Shown here one piece after another: positions 8,302 through 17,864 of a stretch of DNA of 64,000 nt. The notes under the pieces are model-generated. The model searched no databases. It was not told the origin of the DNA and saw nothing but the letters and a program-made list of their open reading frames with translations. The position numbers were made by a program, and so were the translations under genes. The stretch is taken from contig NZ_CP073105.1 in the NCBI RefSeq assembly GCF_018138085.1, positions 3,658,001 through 3,722,000 on the forward strand. The letters run 5' to 3'. Source of the stretch: Stutzerimonas stutzeri. GTDB taxonomy: Bacteria > Pseudomonadota > Gammaproteobacteria > Pseudomonadales > Pseudomonadaceae. Position 1 is the stretch's first letter; each line of letters starts with the position of its first letter.

Positions 8302-9768
8302 TTAACGCTTGCGCCCCAGTAGCGAGCCCAGCACCCCTCTCGCCAACTGCCTGCCCAACTGAGAAGCAGCCTGGCGCATCGCACTTTTGAAGGCTCGCCC
8401 GGCCAGATCTCCGAACGCGTCGCCCAGATCGCTCTTGGAGGCCGGCGCCTTCTCCGGCGCGTCAGCCTGTTTCGCCTGGTTTGCGCGCTCGAGCAGGATC
8501 TCATAAGCGGATTCACGGTCGATGGCCGTGTCGTAACGCGTACGCAGGGAAGAACTCGCTATCAAGGCATGTCGCTCGCTTTCTTCAAGCGGCCCGATCC
8601 TCGACTGTGGCGGGGCGATCGCAACTCGCTGCACCATGGCCGGCGTTCCCTTGTCTTCGAGCCCGCCGACCAGCGCCTCGCCGATGCCAAGGTCCACCAG
8701 CGTGTCTAGCGTGGAAAATGACGGATTGGACCGAAAGCCTTCCGCCACGGCGCGCAACGCCTTCTGCTCCTTGACGGTATACGCACGCAGGCCGTGCTGG
8801 ATGCGCAACCCCAGCTGCGCCAATATCTCATCGGGCAAATCGGAGGGTGACTGGGTCACGAAAAACACACCCACCCCTTTCGAGCGAATCAGACGAACCA
8901 CCTGCGCCAGCCGATCCTGCAGAGCTTTGGGCGTGTCGTTGAACAGCAGGTGCGCCTCGTCGAAAAACAACGCCAGCAGTGGACGATCCGCATCGCCGCG
9001 CTCGGGCAGCTGCTCGAAGAGCTCCGCCAGCAGCCACAACAGGAAGGTCGCATAGAGCTTCGGCGCCTGATGGACGAGGGTGCTGGCATCGAGCAGATGA
9101 ATCCGGCCTCGCCCATCGCTCGCCGGTTGCAGAATATCTTCCAGCGCCAGCGCCGGCTCTCCAAACAGGGCGTCGGCCCCCTGCTGCTCCAGAGTTGCCA
9201 AACGTCGCAACAAGGCCTGCGACGAGGCCGACGTCATCAACGCAGCATCGTCGCCCAGCACGTCGGGGTTCTGCTTGAGATAGCCCAGCAGCGCCTTGAG
9301 ATCCTTCAGGTCCAACAGCAGCAGCCCTTCACGATCGGCGATCTTGTAGGCCGCGTAGAGCGCCGCCTGCTGGCTATCGGTCAGCTCGAGCAGACTGCCC
9401 AGCAACAGCGGCCCCATCTCGGTAAGGGTAGTGCGCAACGGATGACCACTAACGCCATAGACATCCCATAACGTGACCGGATATGCCTGCGGCTGATGCT
9501 CGAGCCAGGGCATGCTGGCGATGCGTTCGGCTATCTTTCCCTGAGGCGATCCGGCCGCCCCAAGCCCACACAGGTCGCCTTTTATATCCGCAGCGAAGAC
9601 TGCGATCCCGGCGTCACTGAACTGCTCAGCCAGACGCTGCAAGGTCACTGTTTTGCCAGTTCCCGTCGCGCCCGCAACCAGCCCATGGCGATTGACCAAC
9701 CGAAGCGGATGGGTACTGGGTTCGCCGGTAGCCTCAACACCCAGCACGAAGCGATGATCGCTTGCCAT
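8302..9768 (-). CDS. HerA-like/DUF853 P-loop ATPase (YjgR family)
   Basis: This 488-residue ATPase has Walker A GATGTGKT at 33-40 and a Walker B with FFDEAH (D270, E271), then a conserved VTQSPSDLPDEIL segment and an arginine-rich C-terminal tail. The family (DUF853, YjgR) belongs to the HerA/FtsK superfamily of hexameric translocases. A biological role has not been established to my knowledge. No NurA nuclease partner is nearby, so a HerA-NurA repair complex is not indicated. It is transcribed alone on the minus strand. Confidence 0.85.
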   Translation of the reverse strand: MASDHRFVLGVEATGEPSTHPLRLVNRHGLVAGATGTGKTVTLQRLAEQFSDAGIAVFAADIKGDLCGLGAAGSPQGKIAERIASMPWLEHQPQAYPVTLWDVYGVSGHPLRTTLTEMGPLLLGSLLELTDSQQAALYAAYKIADREGLLLLDLKDLKALLGYLKQNPDVLGDDAALMTSASSQALLRRLATLEQQGADALFGEPALALEDILQPASDGRGRIHLLDASTLVHQAPKLYATFLLWLLAELFEQLPERGDADRPLLALFFDEAHLLFNDTPKALQDRLAQVVRLIRSKGVGVFFVTQSPSDLPDEILAQLGLRIQHGLRAYTVKEQKALRAVAEGFRSNPSFSTLDTLVDLGIGEALVGGLEDKGTPAMVQRVAIAPPQSRIGPLEESERHALIASSSLRTRYDTAIDRESAYEILLERANQAKQADAPEKAPASKSDLGDAFGDLAGRAFKSAMRQAASQLGRQLARGVLGSLLGRKR

Positions 9769-9817
9769 AAGGTCGCCTCCACAGTTGGTTCAGATGACCG
9801 GACACCGGCCGTCATAT

Positions 9818-10006
9818 TCAATCGCCGTCAGGCATCGCCACGGCAGGTTTCTCGCTGGCAGGCGCGCAACGCGCCCACAGCGCCTCAGCGCCGGGGAAAT
9901 CGGTACCGAGCTCCGGCGTGAGATGCTCGGGGTCATAACGCTGGGCACAGCCAGCGCCTATTACCGGCGGCGCGCTTGCGCCAGCCTTGGCCAGTGGATC
10001 GGTCAT
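9818..10006 (-). CDS. Small hypothetical protein downstream of purU
   Basis: A 62-codon frame starts 41 bases after purU on the same strand, with a strong ribosome site (GGGAGGAG) before ATG. The protein (MTDPLAKAGASAPPVIG...) is Ala/Pro-rich, with two cysteines and no membrane segment. I do not recognise a family. The ribosome site and the position in a probable purU operon are the main reasons to keep it. Confidence 0.45.
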   Translation of the reverse strand: MTDPLAKAGASAPPVIGAGCAQRYDPEHLTPELGTDFPGAEALWARCAPASEKPAVAMPDGD

Positions 10007-10047
10007 CGCTCCTCCCGCATCGAGATGCCCGGCACCGAGAGCCCGGA

Positions 10048-10899
10048 TCAGTTGAATACCAGCGTCTTGTTGCTGTGCACCAGTACGCGGTCCTGCAAGT
10101 GATAGCGCAGGCCACGCGAAAGCACCATCTTTTCCACGTCCTTGCCCAGCCGAACCATGTCCTCGATGCTGTCGCGGTGACTGACCCGTACCACGTCCTG
10201 CTCGATGATCGGCCCAGCGTCCAGCTCCTCGGTGACGTAGTGGCAGGTCGCACCGATCAGCTTGACCCCTCGCAACGACGCTTGGTGGTAAGGCTTGGCA
10301 CCGGCGAACGAAGGCAGGAAGCTGTGGTGGATGTTGATCACGCGCTGTGCGAACTCCTCGCACAGCGCGGCCGGCAGAATCTGCATGTATCGGGCGAGAA
10401 CAATCACATCGGCCTGATGTTCACGCACCAGACGCGTCACTTCAGCGAACGCCTCCTCCTTGCCTCCCGGTGCGACCGGCACATGGAAGTACGGTATGCC
10501 GTGCCACTCGACCATGCTGCGCAGGTCGTCATGGTTCGAAATCACGCAGGGAATATCGCAATCCAGTTCGCCGCTGTGCCAGCGGTGCAGAAGATCGGCC
10601 AGGCAGTGCGACTCCCGGCTGGCCATCAGCACGACGCGTTTACGCTCTGCCGAATCGGTAATCCGCCACTCCATGGAAAACTCACGCGCGATTGGCGCAA
10701 ACGCCTGACGGAAACCTGCCAGATCGAAAGGCAGCGAGTCGGCGCGGATTTCATGACGCATGAAGAACCAGCCGCTCTGGTGATCCGAGTGATGATTGGC
10801 TTCGGTGATCCAGCCGTTGTAGGTGGCCAGGAAATTGCTGACCTTGGCAACAATGCCAACGCCATCGGGGCAGGCAATAACCAGCCTGAATGTGCGCAT
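10048..10899 (-). CDS. purU: Formyltetrahydrofolate deformylase PurU
   Basis: PurU hydrolyses 10-formyl-THF to formate and THF, supplying formate for purine synthesis and balancing one-carbon pools. The 283-residue protein has an N-terminal ACT domain (FRLVIACPDGVGIVAKVSNFL) and a C-terminal formyltransferase fold. The latter carries INIHHSFLPSFAGAKPYHQA with the catalytic Asn/His pair, and ATCHYVTEELDAGPIIEQD. It lies divergently next to mvaT, as in P. aeruginosa (PA4314-PA4315). Confidence 0.95.
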   Translation of the reverse strand: MRTFRLVIACPDGVGIVAKVSNFLATYNGWITEANHHSDHQSGWFFMRHEIRADSLPFDLAGFRQAFAPIAREFSMEWRITDSAERKRVVLMASRESHCLADLLHRWHSGELDCDIPCVISNHDDLRSMVEWHGIPYFHVPVAPGGKEEAFAEVTRLVREHQADVIVLARYMQILPAALCEEFAQRVINIHHSFLPSFAGAKPYHQASLRGVKLIGATCHYVTEELDAGPIIEQDVVRVSHRDSIEDMVRLGKDVEKMVLSRGLRYHLQDRVLVHSNKTLVFN

Positions 10900-11312
10900 T
10901 AAGCAGAACTCCAGCTTATAAAAAGGTGGCGCATTCTAGCGCAGCGCAGAAAACCGCAGCCACATTAATGAACCAGGATCGACACGAGCCTGCGCCCTGT
11001 ACCGATCCGGGAGCAAAGTGACGATCCATTGCGAAATAATAAGATACGACCTGCCAGCGGATAGGCTCCGATGGCAGCTTATATACGGATCACGGTTGGC
11101 CAGGGCTCGCCTCACGGCGTTCATATAACTCGTTTGCTGCAGCGCCCTTTGCCACGGGCTTGTTTACCACGGAAGTGAACTAACTGAGCGACATCCCCGC
11201 GGTAAGAAACCACGACAACCTACCAATCTTTATTGAAAGTCATATTTACTTGTGCATTGCGCGTGTCTATGATTGCTAACACTTGCGTTCAAACCTATAC
11301 CAAGGAAGTGAC
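10900..11312. other. Divergent intergenic region between purU and mvaT
   Basis: 413 bases without a gene. The part nearest mvaT is AT-richer than the rest and holds the candidate mvaT promoter (11245-11273). The purU-proximal half shows no recognisable site. Confidence 0.5.
11245..11273 (+). promoter_or_regulatory. Candidate sigma-70 promoter of mvaT
   Basis: TTTACT (11245-11250) and TATGAT (11268-11273), spaced by 17 bases, lie 40 bases before the mvaT start. The match is by eye. Confidence 0.45.
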
Positions 11313-11690
11313 ATGTCGCTGATCAATGAATACCGCGCCACTGAAGAGGCTATCAAGGAACTCCAGGAACGCCTGAAGTCTCTTTCCGCAGACGACAAGC
11401 TGAAAAAAGAGCTTGAGTTCGAAGGCAAACTGCGTGAGCTGATGGGCGAATATCAGAAGTCGCTTCGCGATATCATCGCCCTGCTCGATCCGGATGCCAG
11501 AAACAGCAAGGCTCCGCGCACGGCGAAGGCACCGGCTGCAACCAAGCGCGCCCGTCGAGTCAAGCAGTACAAGAACCCGCACAATGGCGAAGTGATTGAA
11601 ACCAAGGGTGGCAATCATAAAACCCTGAAAGAGTGGAAAGCTCAGTGGGGTTCCGAGGAAGTTGAAGGCTGGGCCACCCTGCTCGGTTAA
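11313..11690 (+). CDS. mvaT: H-NS-like xenogeneic silencer MvaT
   Basis: MvaT is the Pseudomonas functional analogue of H-NS: it binds AT-rich DNA and silences acquired genes. The 125-residue protein has an N-terminal oligomerisation coiled coil (about 1-60, beginning MSLINEYRATEEAIKELQERL), a basic linker and a C-terminal AT-hook-like DNA-binding domain (KQYKNPHNGEVIETKGGNHKTLKEW). The start with AAGGAAG before ATG was preferred to a frame extension ten codons longer. It has its own terminator. Confidence 0.95.
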   Translation: MSLINEYRATEEAIKELQERLKSLSADDKLKKELEFEGKLRELMGEYQKSLRDIIALLDPDARNSKAPRTAKAPAATKRARRVKQYKNPHNGEVIETKGGNHKTLKEWKAQWGSEEVEGWATLLG

Positions 11691-11710
11691 ATCGTAGCGC
11701 TACGCTGAAA

Positions 11711-11757
11711 CCATCTAACGTGACATGTTCGAGCTGTCACGTTAGATGGTTTTTTTG
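11711..11757 (+). terminator. Rho-independent terminator after mvaT
   Basis: A 15-pair stem (CCATCTAACGTGACA / TGTCACGTTAGATGG, 9-base loop) is followed by seven T. It also lies just beyond the convergent sbcB stop. Confidence 0.95.
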
Positions 11758-11778
11758 TGTCCGTCGTTTGGTGGGTAA

Positions 11779-13209
11779 TCAGCGAATATAGCGCTCGCGC
11801 AAGCCTTGGGCATGAAGGGCCCATTGTTGCAGTAGCGCCTTTTGTTCGGGACTGGCTGAGGTCAGCAGCTCAGCGAGGTCGCCCTCGAACTGCTCGAGCG
11901 TATTGGGCGCACCGGACTCAGGGTCGGTCAGGCGGCGCCGACAGAACTGCTCCCATTGCAGTTTCTCCTCGGCCGAAAGACCTTCCGGGAAGTTGCGCGC
12001 ACGGTAGCGGAAGTGCAATTCCGGCAAGCGAGCATCATCGAACGGCGGCGTTACGCTCGCTCCCGGTGCAGCCAAGAGATTTCTAACCTGTTCGCACAAC
12101 CGACGATCGCGGTCTCCCAGAAAGCCTTCGTAGAGTTGCTGCTCCGGATCGGCCACCTCATTGAAAGGCTGCTGCTCCTGGTAGATACCAGCGAGTTTCT
12201 CGCTCCACGTCGCTTCCCGGCTGAGCAAATCGCGAGCCCTCGACTCACAACATTGCAGGTCCAGGCCCAGGCGCTCGATATCGACCTGCCGCAACACCTT
12301 CATCGGCAGCAGGACCGGGCAACGATTGACGTGCACGAGCTTCAACGGCGCCGGCAACTTTTCACCAAGCTCCTCTCGCCGCGTGTACAGGCGCTCGCGC
12401 AGTGTTTCGGCGGTTTCCTCCCACAGCGGCGAGCATTCGGCGTTGAGGTCGCAAACGATCAGCGCGTTACGATTGCGCGGATGCCAGGCCAACGGCAACA
12501 CGACGGATAGATAATGCCGAGCAGCTGAGAAGCGCCCGGAAATGTGCACCATCGGCTTCAGCAACTCGATCTGCTCGACCACCGCGTTTTTGCGCCGCAG
12601 TTTGTACAGATAGTCGTACAGCCGCGGCTGACGCTCCCTTATCAACCGCGCCAGCGCGATGGTCGCGCGCACATCGGACAACGCATCGTGGGCCTGCAGG
12701 TGCTCGAGCCCGTTGGCCACGCTGAGACGCTCCAGCTTCAGCGTTACCCGCCCGTCCTCCTCCGGCCAGACCAACCCTTCGGGTCGTAAGGCATAAGCGG
12801 TGCGGACCAGATCGATGAGGTCCCAGCGGCTGTTGCCGCCCTGCCATTCACGCGCGTAGGGATCGAAGAAGTTTCGGTACAGGCTGTAGCGCAGCACCTC
12901 GTCATCGAAGCGCAAGGTGTTGTAGCCGGCGCCACAGGTGCCCGGCTGTGCCAGTTCCCGATGCAGACGGGTGATGAACTCCGCCTCGCACAGGCCCTTT
13001 TCCAGCAGGGTTGCCGGGGTGATGCCGGTCACCAGGCAAGCGGCCGGATGAGGCAGGATGTCGTCGCTCGGCCGGCAATAGATATTCAGCGGCTCGCCGA
13101 TCTCCTCCAGGGCCTCGTTGGTTCGGATTCCGGCGACCTGCAGCGGCCGATCGCAGCGCGGCGAGATGCCAGTGGTTTCAAAATCATACCAGAAGATGCT
13201 GGATGTCAC
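11779..13209 (-). CDS. sbcB: Exodeoxyribonuclease I
   Basis: SbcB degrades single-stranded DNA 3' to 5' and acts in recombination and mismatch repair. The length of 476 matches E. coli ExoI (475). The DEDDh exonuclease domain starts with WYDFETTGISP (D9, E11) and contains the HDALSDVRATI motif. SH3-like and C-terminal helical domains follow. It is convergent with mvaT, the order also found in P. aeruginosa. Confidence 0.95.
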   Translation of the reverse strand: MTSSIFWYDFETTGISPRCDRPLQVAGIRTNEALEEIGEPLNIYCRPSDDILPHPAACLVTGITPATLLEKGLCEAEFITRLHRELAQPGTCGAGYNTLRFDDEVLRYSLYRNFFDPYAREWQGGNSRWDLIDLVRTAYALRPEGLVWPEEDGRVTLKLERLSVANGLEHLQAHDALSDVRATIALARLIRERQPRLYDYLYKLRRKNAVVEQIELLKPMVHISGRFSAARHYLSVVLPLAWHPRNRNALIVCDLNAECSPLWEETAETLRERLYTRREELGEKLPAPLKLVHVNRCPVLLPMKVLRQVDIERLGLDLQCCESRARDLLSREATWSEKLAGIYQEQQPFNEVADPEQQLYEGFLGDRDRRLCEQVRNLLAAPGASVTPPFDDARLPELHFRYRARNFPEGLSAEEKLQWEQFCRRRLTDPESGAPNTLEQFEGDLAELLTSASPEQKALLQQWALHAQGLRERYIR

Positions 13210-13380
13210 GGGAGCCTCCCTCTCGATTGGGCGGCAGTCTAGCGTGCCTGAGCGGTGATAGGCCTCCCCGTCTTACCGACCCGTGCGGCAGGCACGCAAC
13301 CTGATCGCGTGATGCCGGACGGGTTCCGAGATGAAAGGCCAAGCAGGTTCTAGCCGCAGGGGGCGTTCGGTGCTTTCATA

Positions 13381-14169
13381 GTGGCCATACGCGGCCACCG
13401 CAAGTCGCCGATCAGTCGATCGGTCATCGGCACGGGCCCGCATCATCTGCAATCCGAGCGCCGAGCACAGCCATTGCCTCCTGCAGCACCCCTGGATAAT
13501 ACGCACAGGATCGAGACGCCCGAGGGCATCGATCTTCTGCTGCGCCCCGCAGGGCTGGTTCCCCGGGCCCTGGCGTATGCCCTGGATCTGCTGATTCGCC
13601 TGGCGCTACTGCTGTTTCTGGCGCTAGGGCTCGGCTCGCTGGGCAAGTTCGGCATGGGAGCGGGCGCGCTGCTGCTGTTCGTCGTGCAGTGGGGCTACAT
13701 GGTCCTATTCGAGGTGCTCAATGACGGCAGGACACCGGGCAAGTACTGGCTGGGGCTGAAGGTGATTCACGACGACGGCACGCCGATAGGCTGGCCAGCA
13801 TCGCTGTTGCGCAACCTGTTGCGATTCGTCGATATGCTGCCATTGGGATACTGCCTGGGGGCGATCTGCTGCCTGGGGCATCCCTCCTTCAAACGTCTTG
13901 GCGACCTCACCGCTGGCACCCTGGTGGTGCATCGCGAGCGTCCAACGGCTCCCGTGGCGCTGCCTCCGGCGGACCCCGTCACCCCGCCCTTTGCGTTGAG
14001 ATTGGCGGATCAGCGCGCACTGATCGGATTCGCTGAGCGCCAATCGAACCTGTCCGCAGAGCGGCGGCAGGAACTGGCCGCCATTCTGGCCGAGCCATTG
14101 CAGGTCGCGCCGGAACAGGCCGAAGCACGCCTCAACGGCATCGCCCGCGCGCTGGTAGGCCCGGCATGA
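13381..14169 (+). CDS. RDD family membrane protein (first gene of the MoxR operon)
   Basis: The RDD domain is clear. The sequence LRPAGLVPRALAYALDLLIRL begins the first membrane helix, and NDGRTPGKYWLGLKV and the KRLGDLTAGTLVVHR box follow. There are about three membrane segments, and a soluble tail of about 90 residues ends the protein. The start is unsure. The GTG at 13381 is the longest choice, but similarity to RDD proteins begins near codon 38, so TTG 13474 or CTG 13492 are possible. The stop overlaps the next start by four bases (ATGA). Confidence 0.8.
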   Translation: MAIRGHRKSPISRSVIGTGPHHLQSERRAQPLPPAAPLDNTHRIETPEGIDLLLRPAGLVPRALAYALDLLIRLALLLFLALGLGSLGKFGMGAGALLLFVVQWGYMVLFEVLNDGRTPGKYWLGLKVIHDDGTPIGWPASLLRNLLRFVDMLPLGYCLGAICCLGHPSFKRLGDLTAGTLVVHRERPTAPVALPPADPVTPPFALRLADQRALIGFAERQSNLSAERRQELAAILAEPLQVAPEQAEARLNGIARALVGPA

Positions 14170-15146
14170 AGCAGAACCAGTTCGAACGCCAATACCGTCC
14201 CGAATGGCTGGCATTCGGCGAGCGGCTCGATGTCCTCGAGCGAGGCAAGGCAACGCCTCAGGACTCGCTCGGCTTTCCGGCCGCGTATCGCCGCGTGTGC
14301 CATCAGCTCGCACTGGCTCAGAGCCGCGGGTACAGCCCCCACGCGACCGATCACCTGCAGCTCCTGGTACAGCGCGGACATCAACAGCTGTACCGTCATC
14401 GCAGCCCGCTGACGAGCCGCCTGCTCGGTTTCGTTCTCGGTGGCTTCGGCCGGCTGGTCCGCCAGGAATGGCGTTATGTGGCGGTTGCCAGCCTGTTGTT
14501 CTACACGAGCCTGCTGGGCATGGCGGCGCTGGTGGTGCTGTTTCCGCAGCTGGTGTACAGCCTGATCAGCCCCGAGCAGGTCGCACAAATGGAAGCGATG
14601 TACGACCCGGACACCAGTCGCCTCGGTCATTTCGGCGAGCGAGGCTCTGCCGATGACTGGGTCATGTTCGGCTATTACGTGATGCACAACGTCGGGATCG
14701 CCTTCCAGATGTTCGCGGGCGGTTTGTTGTTCGGCCTGGGCAGTCTCTTCTATCTGTTGTTCAACGGCCTGACCATTGGCGCGATCGCGGGTCACCTGAC
14801 GGGCATCGGCTATCAACAGCCGTTCTGGTCGTTCGTCATCGGTCACGGTGCCTTCGAGTTGACGGCCATCACCCTCGCTGGCGCCGCCGGCCTGAAGCTG
14901 GGAGACGCCTTGATCGCTCCGGGCCGCCTTGGCCGTGGCGAAGCATTGCGCCTGGCCGCGGCCGGCGGCGTGCGGCTGATCGCTGGCGCCGCGTTCATGT
15001 TACTGATCGCCGCCTTCGTCGAAGCCTATTGGTCTTCGATGACGTACCCATCCGCGCCGGTCAAATATGCCGTTGGCGCACTGCTGTGGGTATTGGTCGG
15101 CCTGTATCTCCTGCTTAGCGGTAGGAGCCCACGTGCAGCTGAATGA
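14166..15146 (+). CDS. SpoIIM-like stage II sporulation M family membrane protein
   Basis: This 326-residue protein has a soluble N-terminal ~90 residues, then about five membrane segments. These include the SpoIIM-type stretch YYVMHNVGIAFQMFAGG...FNGLTIGAIAGH and FVIGHGAFELTAITLAGAAGLKLG. In a non-sporulating bacterium the name is only a family label. The protein is a fixed partner of MoxR/DUF58 clusters. It is translationally coupled to the RDD gene (4-base overlap) and overlaps the next gene by 14 bases. Confidence 0.85.
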   Translation: MKQNQFERQYRPEWLAFGERLDVLERGKATPQDSLGFPAAYRRVCHQLALAQSRGYSPHATDHLQLLVQRGHQQLYRHRSPLTSRLLGFVLGGFGRLVRQEWRYVAVASLLFYTSLLGMAALVVLFPQLVYSLISPEQVAQMEAMYDPDTSRLGHFGERGSADDWVMFGYYVMHNVGIAFQMFAGGLLFGLGSLFYLLFNGLTIGAIAGHLTGIGYQQPFWSFVIGHGAFELTAITLAGAAGLKLGDALIAPGRLGRGEALRLAAAGGVRLIAGAAFMLLIAAFVEAYWSSMTYPSAPVKYAVGALLWVLVGLYLLLSGRSPRAAE

Positions 15147-16692
15147 CGCAACCCTGGAAATCAGGCCGCGCAGCGCCTGGGAAGCAATCGACCTCGGCGC
15201 TCTGCTGGCGCGCCGCCACGCCCGCTTGCTGCTGCTCAGCTGGGCGCTGCTGACGCTGCCGGTGTTCGCGCTGCTCAGTCTGCTGTTCTGGTCCCACCCG
15301 TCGCTCGCACTGCTGCTGTTCTGGTGGCTCAAGCCGCTGTACGAGCGCTTGCCGCTGTTCATTCTCTCTCGCTCGCTGTTCGGCGACATACCGACGCTGC
15401 AGCAAAGCTTCAGGGCGCTGCCAGGCCTGCTGCGGCGCCAATGGTTCGCGAGCCTGACCTGGCGACGCTTCAGCCTGACGCGCAGTTTCGACCTCCCGGT
15501 CATGCAGCTCGAGGAACTGTCCGGCCCGACCAGAAAGCAGCGCCTGCGTGTCCTGCAACAACGCGACGCCAGAGCGGCGCGCTGGCTGACCATCGTAGGT
15601 GTGCATCTGGAGAGTGGCTTGTGGCTCGGCGCACTGGCGCTGATCTACCTGATGATTCCGGCGCCGCTGATCGCCGACTTGAGCTGGATGGATCTGCTGC
15701 GGCTGGACCAGGATTGGCTCTGGTTCGAACACCTGTCCAACCTGCTGTATGCGCTGGTACTTGTGTTCTGGGAACCTATCTATGTCGCCAGCGGCTTCAG
15801 CCTTTATCTCAACCGACGCACCACGCTCGAAGCCTGGGACATAGAACTGAGCTTTCGCCGCCTGCAGGAGCGTCTGAGATCCGTGCAGCCGGTCCTGTTA
15901 CTCGGCATCGCACTGTTGCTGGCGATGCCGGCGCAACCGACCCAGGCCGCCCCGGCGATGACACCGAGCGACGAGCACTCCGCAACCGTCGATACCGGTG
16001 CTGGAACGGAGAGCCTGGACAACCAGCCGCTGACCCGCCAGGCCGCCCGCGAGCGCATCGGCGGATTGCTGAATGAGCCGCCGTTTCGTCATCAGGAGAC
16101 CATTACCCGTTGGCGCCTGGGCGACGAACAGACGGAAGCGGCACCTGGCTGGCTGGCACGCCTGCTCGACCGATGGCTGCGCCTGCACCACGACTTCGAT
16201 CACATCGTCGCAGGCATCGAGGTAGCGCTTTGGGCCGGTCTGTTCGGTTTGATCGCGCTGGTCCTGTGGCGTTATCGCCAGTGGCTGAGGTTGCACGTCG
16301 GGCGGCCACAACGGGCACTCCAGCCGGCGCAAGACCCACCGGCGGTGTTGTTCGGCCTCGACGTGCAACCTGAAAACCTGCCGCTGGATGTCGCCGGCGA
16401 GGTAGAACGGCTTTGGGACGAGCAGCCACGCGAGGCGCTCGGCTTGCTTTACCGGGCCTTTTTGAGTCGCTTGCTGCACGAGCGCAAGGTGCCGCTGAAA
16501 GCCGCCCACACCGAAGGCGAAATCCTCGAACTGCTGCGCCAGGCGCAACAGCCGGAGCTGACCGGCTACGCCGAGGCCTTGACGGGCCATTGGCTGAATC
16601 TCGCCTACGGGCATCGGCTGCCTGCCAGCGATACGCGTCGCGAACTGTGCGATGGCTGGCGTGACCTGTTTGCCGTGCGAGGTCGTGCATGA
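15133..16692 (+). CDS. DUF4129 domain membrane protein
   Basis: The 519-residue protein starts at GTG 15133, chosen for the AGGAG five bases upstream. It has several membrane segments in the first 300 residues (LLLLSWALLTLPVFALLSLLF and others), a predicted periplasmic or linker part, another membrane segment near WAGLFGLIALVLW, and a C-terminal DUF4129 domain (EALGLLYRAFLSRLLHERKVPLKAAHTEGEI). DUF4129 is often found with transglutaminase or MoxR systems; its function is unknown. It overlaps both neighbours in the operon. Confidence 0.82.
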   Translation: MQLNDATLEIRPRSAWEAIDLGALLARRHARLLLLSWALLTLPVFALLSLLFWSHPSLALLLFWWLKPLYERLPLFILSRSLFGDIPTLQQSFRALPGLLRRQWFASLTWRRFSLTRSFDLPVMQLEELSGPTRKQRLRVLQQRDARAARWLTIVGVHLESGLWLGALALIYLMIPAPLIADLSWMDLLRLDQDWLWFEHLSNLLYALVLVFWEPIYVASGFSLYLNRRTTLEAWDIELSFRRLQERLRSVQPVLLLGIALLLAMPAQPTQAAPAMTPSDEHSATVDTGAGTESLDNQPLTRQAARERIGGLLNEPPFRHQETITRWRLGDEQTEAAPGWLARLLDRWLRLHHDFDHIVAGIEVALWAGLFGLIALVLWRYRQWLRLHVGRPQRALQPAQDPPAVLFGLDVQPENLPLDVAGEVERLWDEQPREALGLLYRAFLSRLLHERKVPLKAAHTEGEILELLRQAQQPELTGYAEALTGHWLNLAYGHRLPASDTRRELCDGWRDLFAVRGRA

Positions 16693-17864
16693 GCCGTTCG
16701 CGTGCGGGGTTGGTGGCGATTGCCGGTGTGCTGCTGGTCGTCTCGCTGGGCTACCTTGCGAGCCAGCTGTCGTTCTACCAGGAAACCGTCGAACAGGGGC
16801 CTGCGCCGCAGGCACGCAACAACCCCTATCTGGCTGCCGAGCGCTTCCTTGTTGAGCAGGGCAAACCTGTCAGCCTGCCCGCAAGGCTCGACGGCGTAAT
16901 TCATAAAGCACCGAACGACCAGATTCTCTTGTTACTGGCCGATCGCGCCGAAATGACGGCGGACCAGTCCACCGATCTGCTCGAGTGGGTCGGAGCCGGA
17001 GGGCACCTGGTATTCGTCGCTGAAAGGCTCTGGGACGAGCAGGCCGGGCAAAGTGGCGATCTGTTGCTGGACGCGCTCGATCTGCAGCAGTACGAAACCG
17101 AGGATGATCCCGCCAAGGCTGCCGACGCCGCCGGGCAGGCAGGGAGCGTCGATAACCGCGCAACGCTCACTCGCCTGTATCTGGAAGGCGACACCGAACC
17201 GGTCTATCTGGCGTTCGACACGCGCTACCACCTGTACGACGCCGGCAAGAAGGCCCATGCATGGGCCAACAGCGACGGCGCAACCCACATGCTGCAGTTG
17301 CAGCACGGCAAAGGGTTGGTTACCGCACTCACCGATAGCTGGATCTGGCAGAACGATGCGATTGGCCAGCATGACCATGCCTGGCTGCTCTGGTACCTCA
17401 CGCAGGACCGCAACGTGACGCTGCTCCATCACGCCGAACACGACAGCCTGCTGCAACAGCTTCTGCGGCATTTCCCGCAAGCGCTGACTGCCCTGCTGCT
17501 GGCCCTGCTGTTTACCGTCTGGCATCGGGCCGCTCGCCATGGGCCGATCATCGTGCCGGCAGACCGTGGGCGACGGCAGCTGCAGGAGCATCTGCGCGCC
17601 AGCGCCGATTTCCTCTACCGCCATGCCGGACAGCGTCAGTTGCTCGACACGCTCCAACAAGATATCCAGCGCCAGGCACGGCGACACCATCCGGGGTTCG
17701 ACGCCCTGGACCACACCGAACAGTGCCGGGCGCTGGCAGCGCTCAGCCGGCTGCCGATCGATGCGGTCGACAAGGCGTTGCGCCCAACTGCCGCCGGTCC
17801 CGCCAATGCCACCGAATTCACCCATCTGATCGCCAGCCTACAACGCCTCAGGAATGCCCTATGA
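16689..17864 (+). CDS. DUF4350 domain protein
   Basis: The 391-residue protein has an N-terminal membrane anchor (GLVAIAGVLLVVSLGYLAS). The soluble domain has the DUF4350 pattern (NNPYLAAERFLVEQGKPV...; ILLLLADRAEMTADQSTDLLEWVGAGGHLVFVAERL). A second membrane segment follows near ALTALLLALLFTVWH, and then a cytoplasmic tail. The soluble part resembles a glutamine-amidotransferase-like fold, but I see no catalytic Cys. It overlaps the genes before and after by four bases each. Confidence 0.8.
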   Translation: MSRSRAGLVAIAGVLLVVSLGYLASQLSFYQETVEQGPAPQARNNPYLAAERFLVEQGKPVSLPARLDGVIHKAPNDQILLLLADRAEMTADQSTDLLEWVGAGGHLVFVAERLWDEQAGQSGDLLLDALDLQQYETEDDPAKAADAAGQAGSVDNRATLTRLYLEGDTEPVYLAFDTRYHLYDAGKKAHAWANSDGATHMLQLQHGKGLVTALTDSWIWQNDAIGQHDHAWLLWYLTQDRNVTLLHHAEHDSLLQQLLRHFPQALTALLLALLFTVWHRAARHGPIIVPADRGRRQLQEHLRASADFLYRHAGQRQLLDTLQQDIQRQARRHHPGFDALDHTEQCRALAALSRLPIDAVDKALRPTAAGPANATEFTHLIASLQRLRNAL

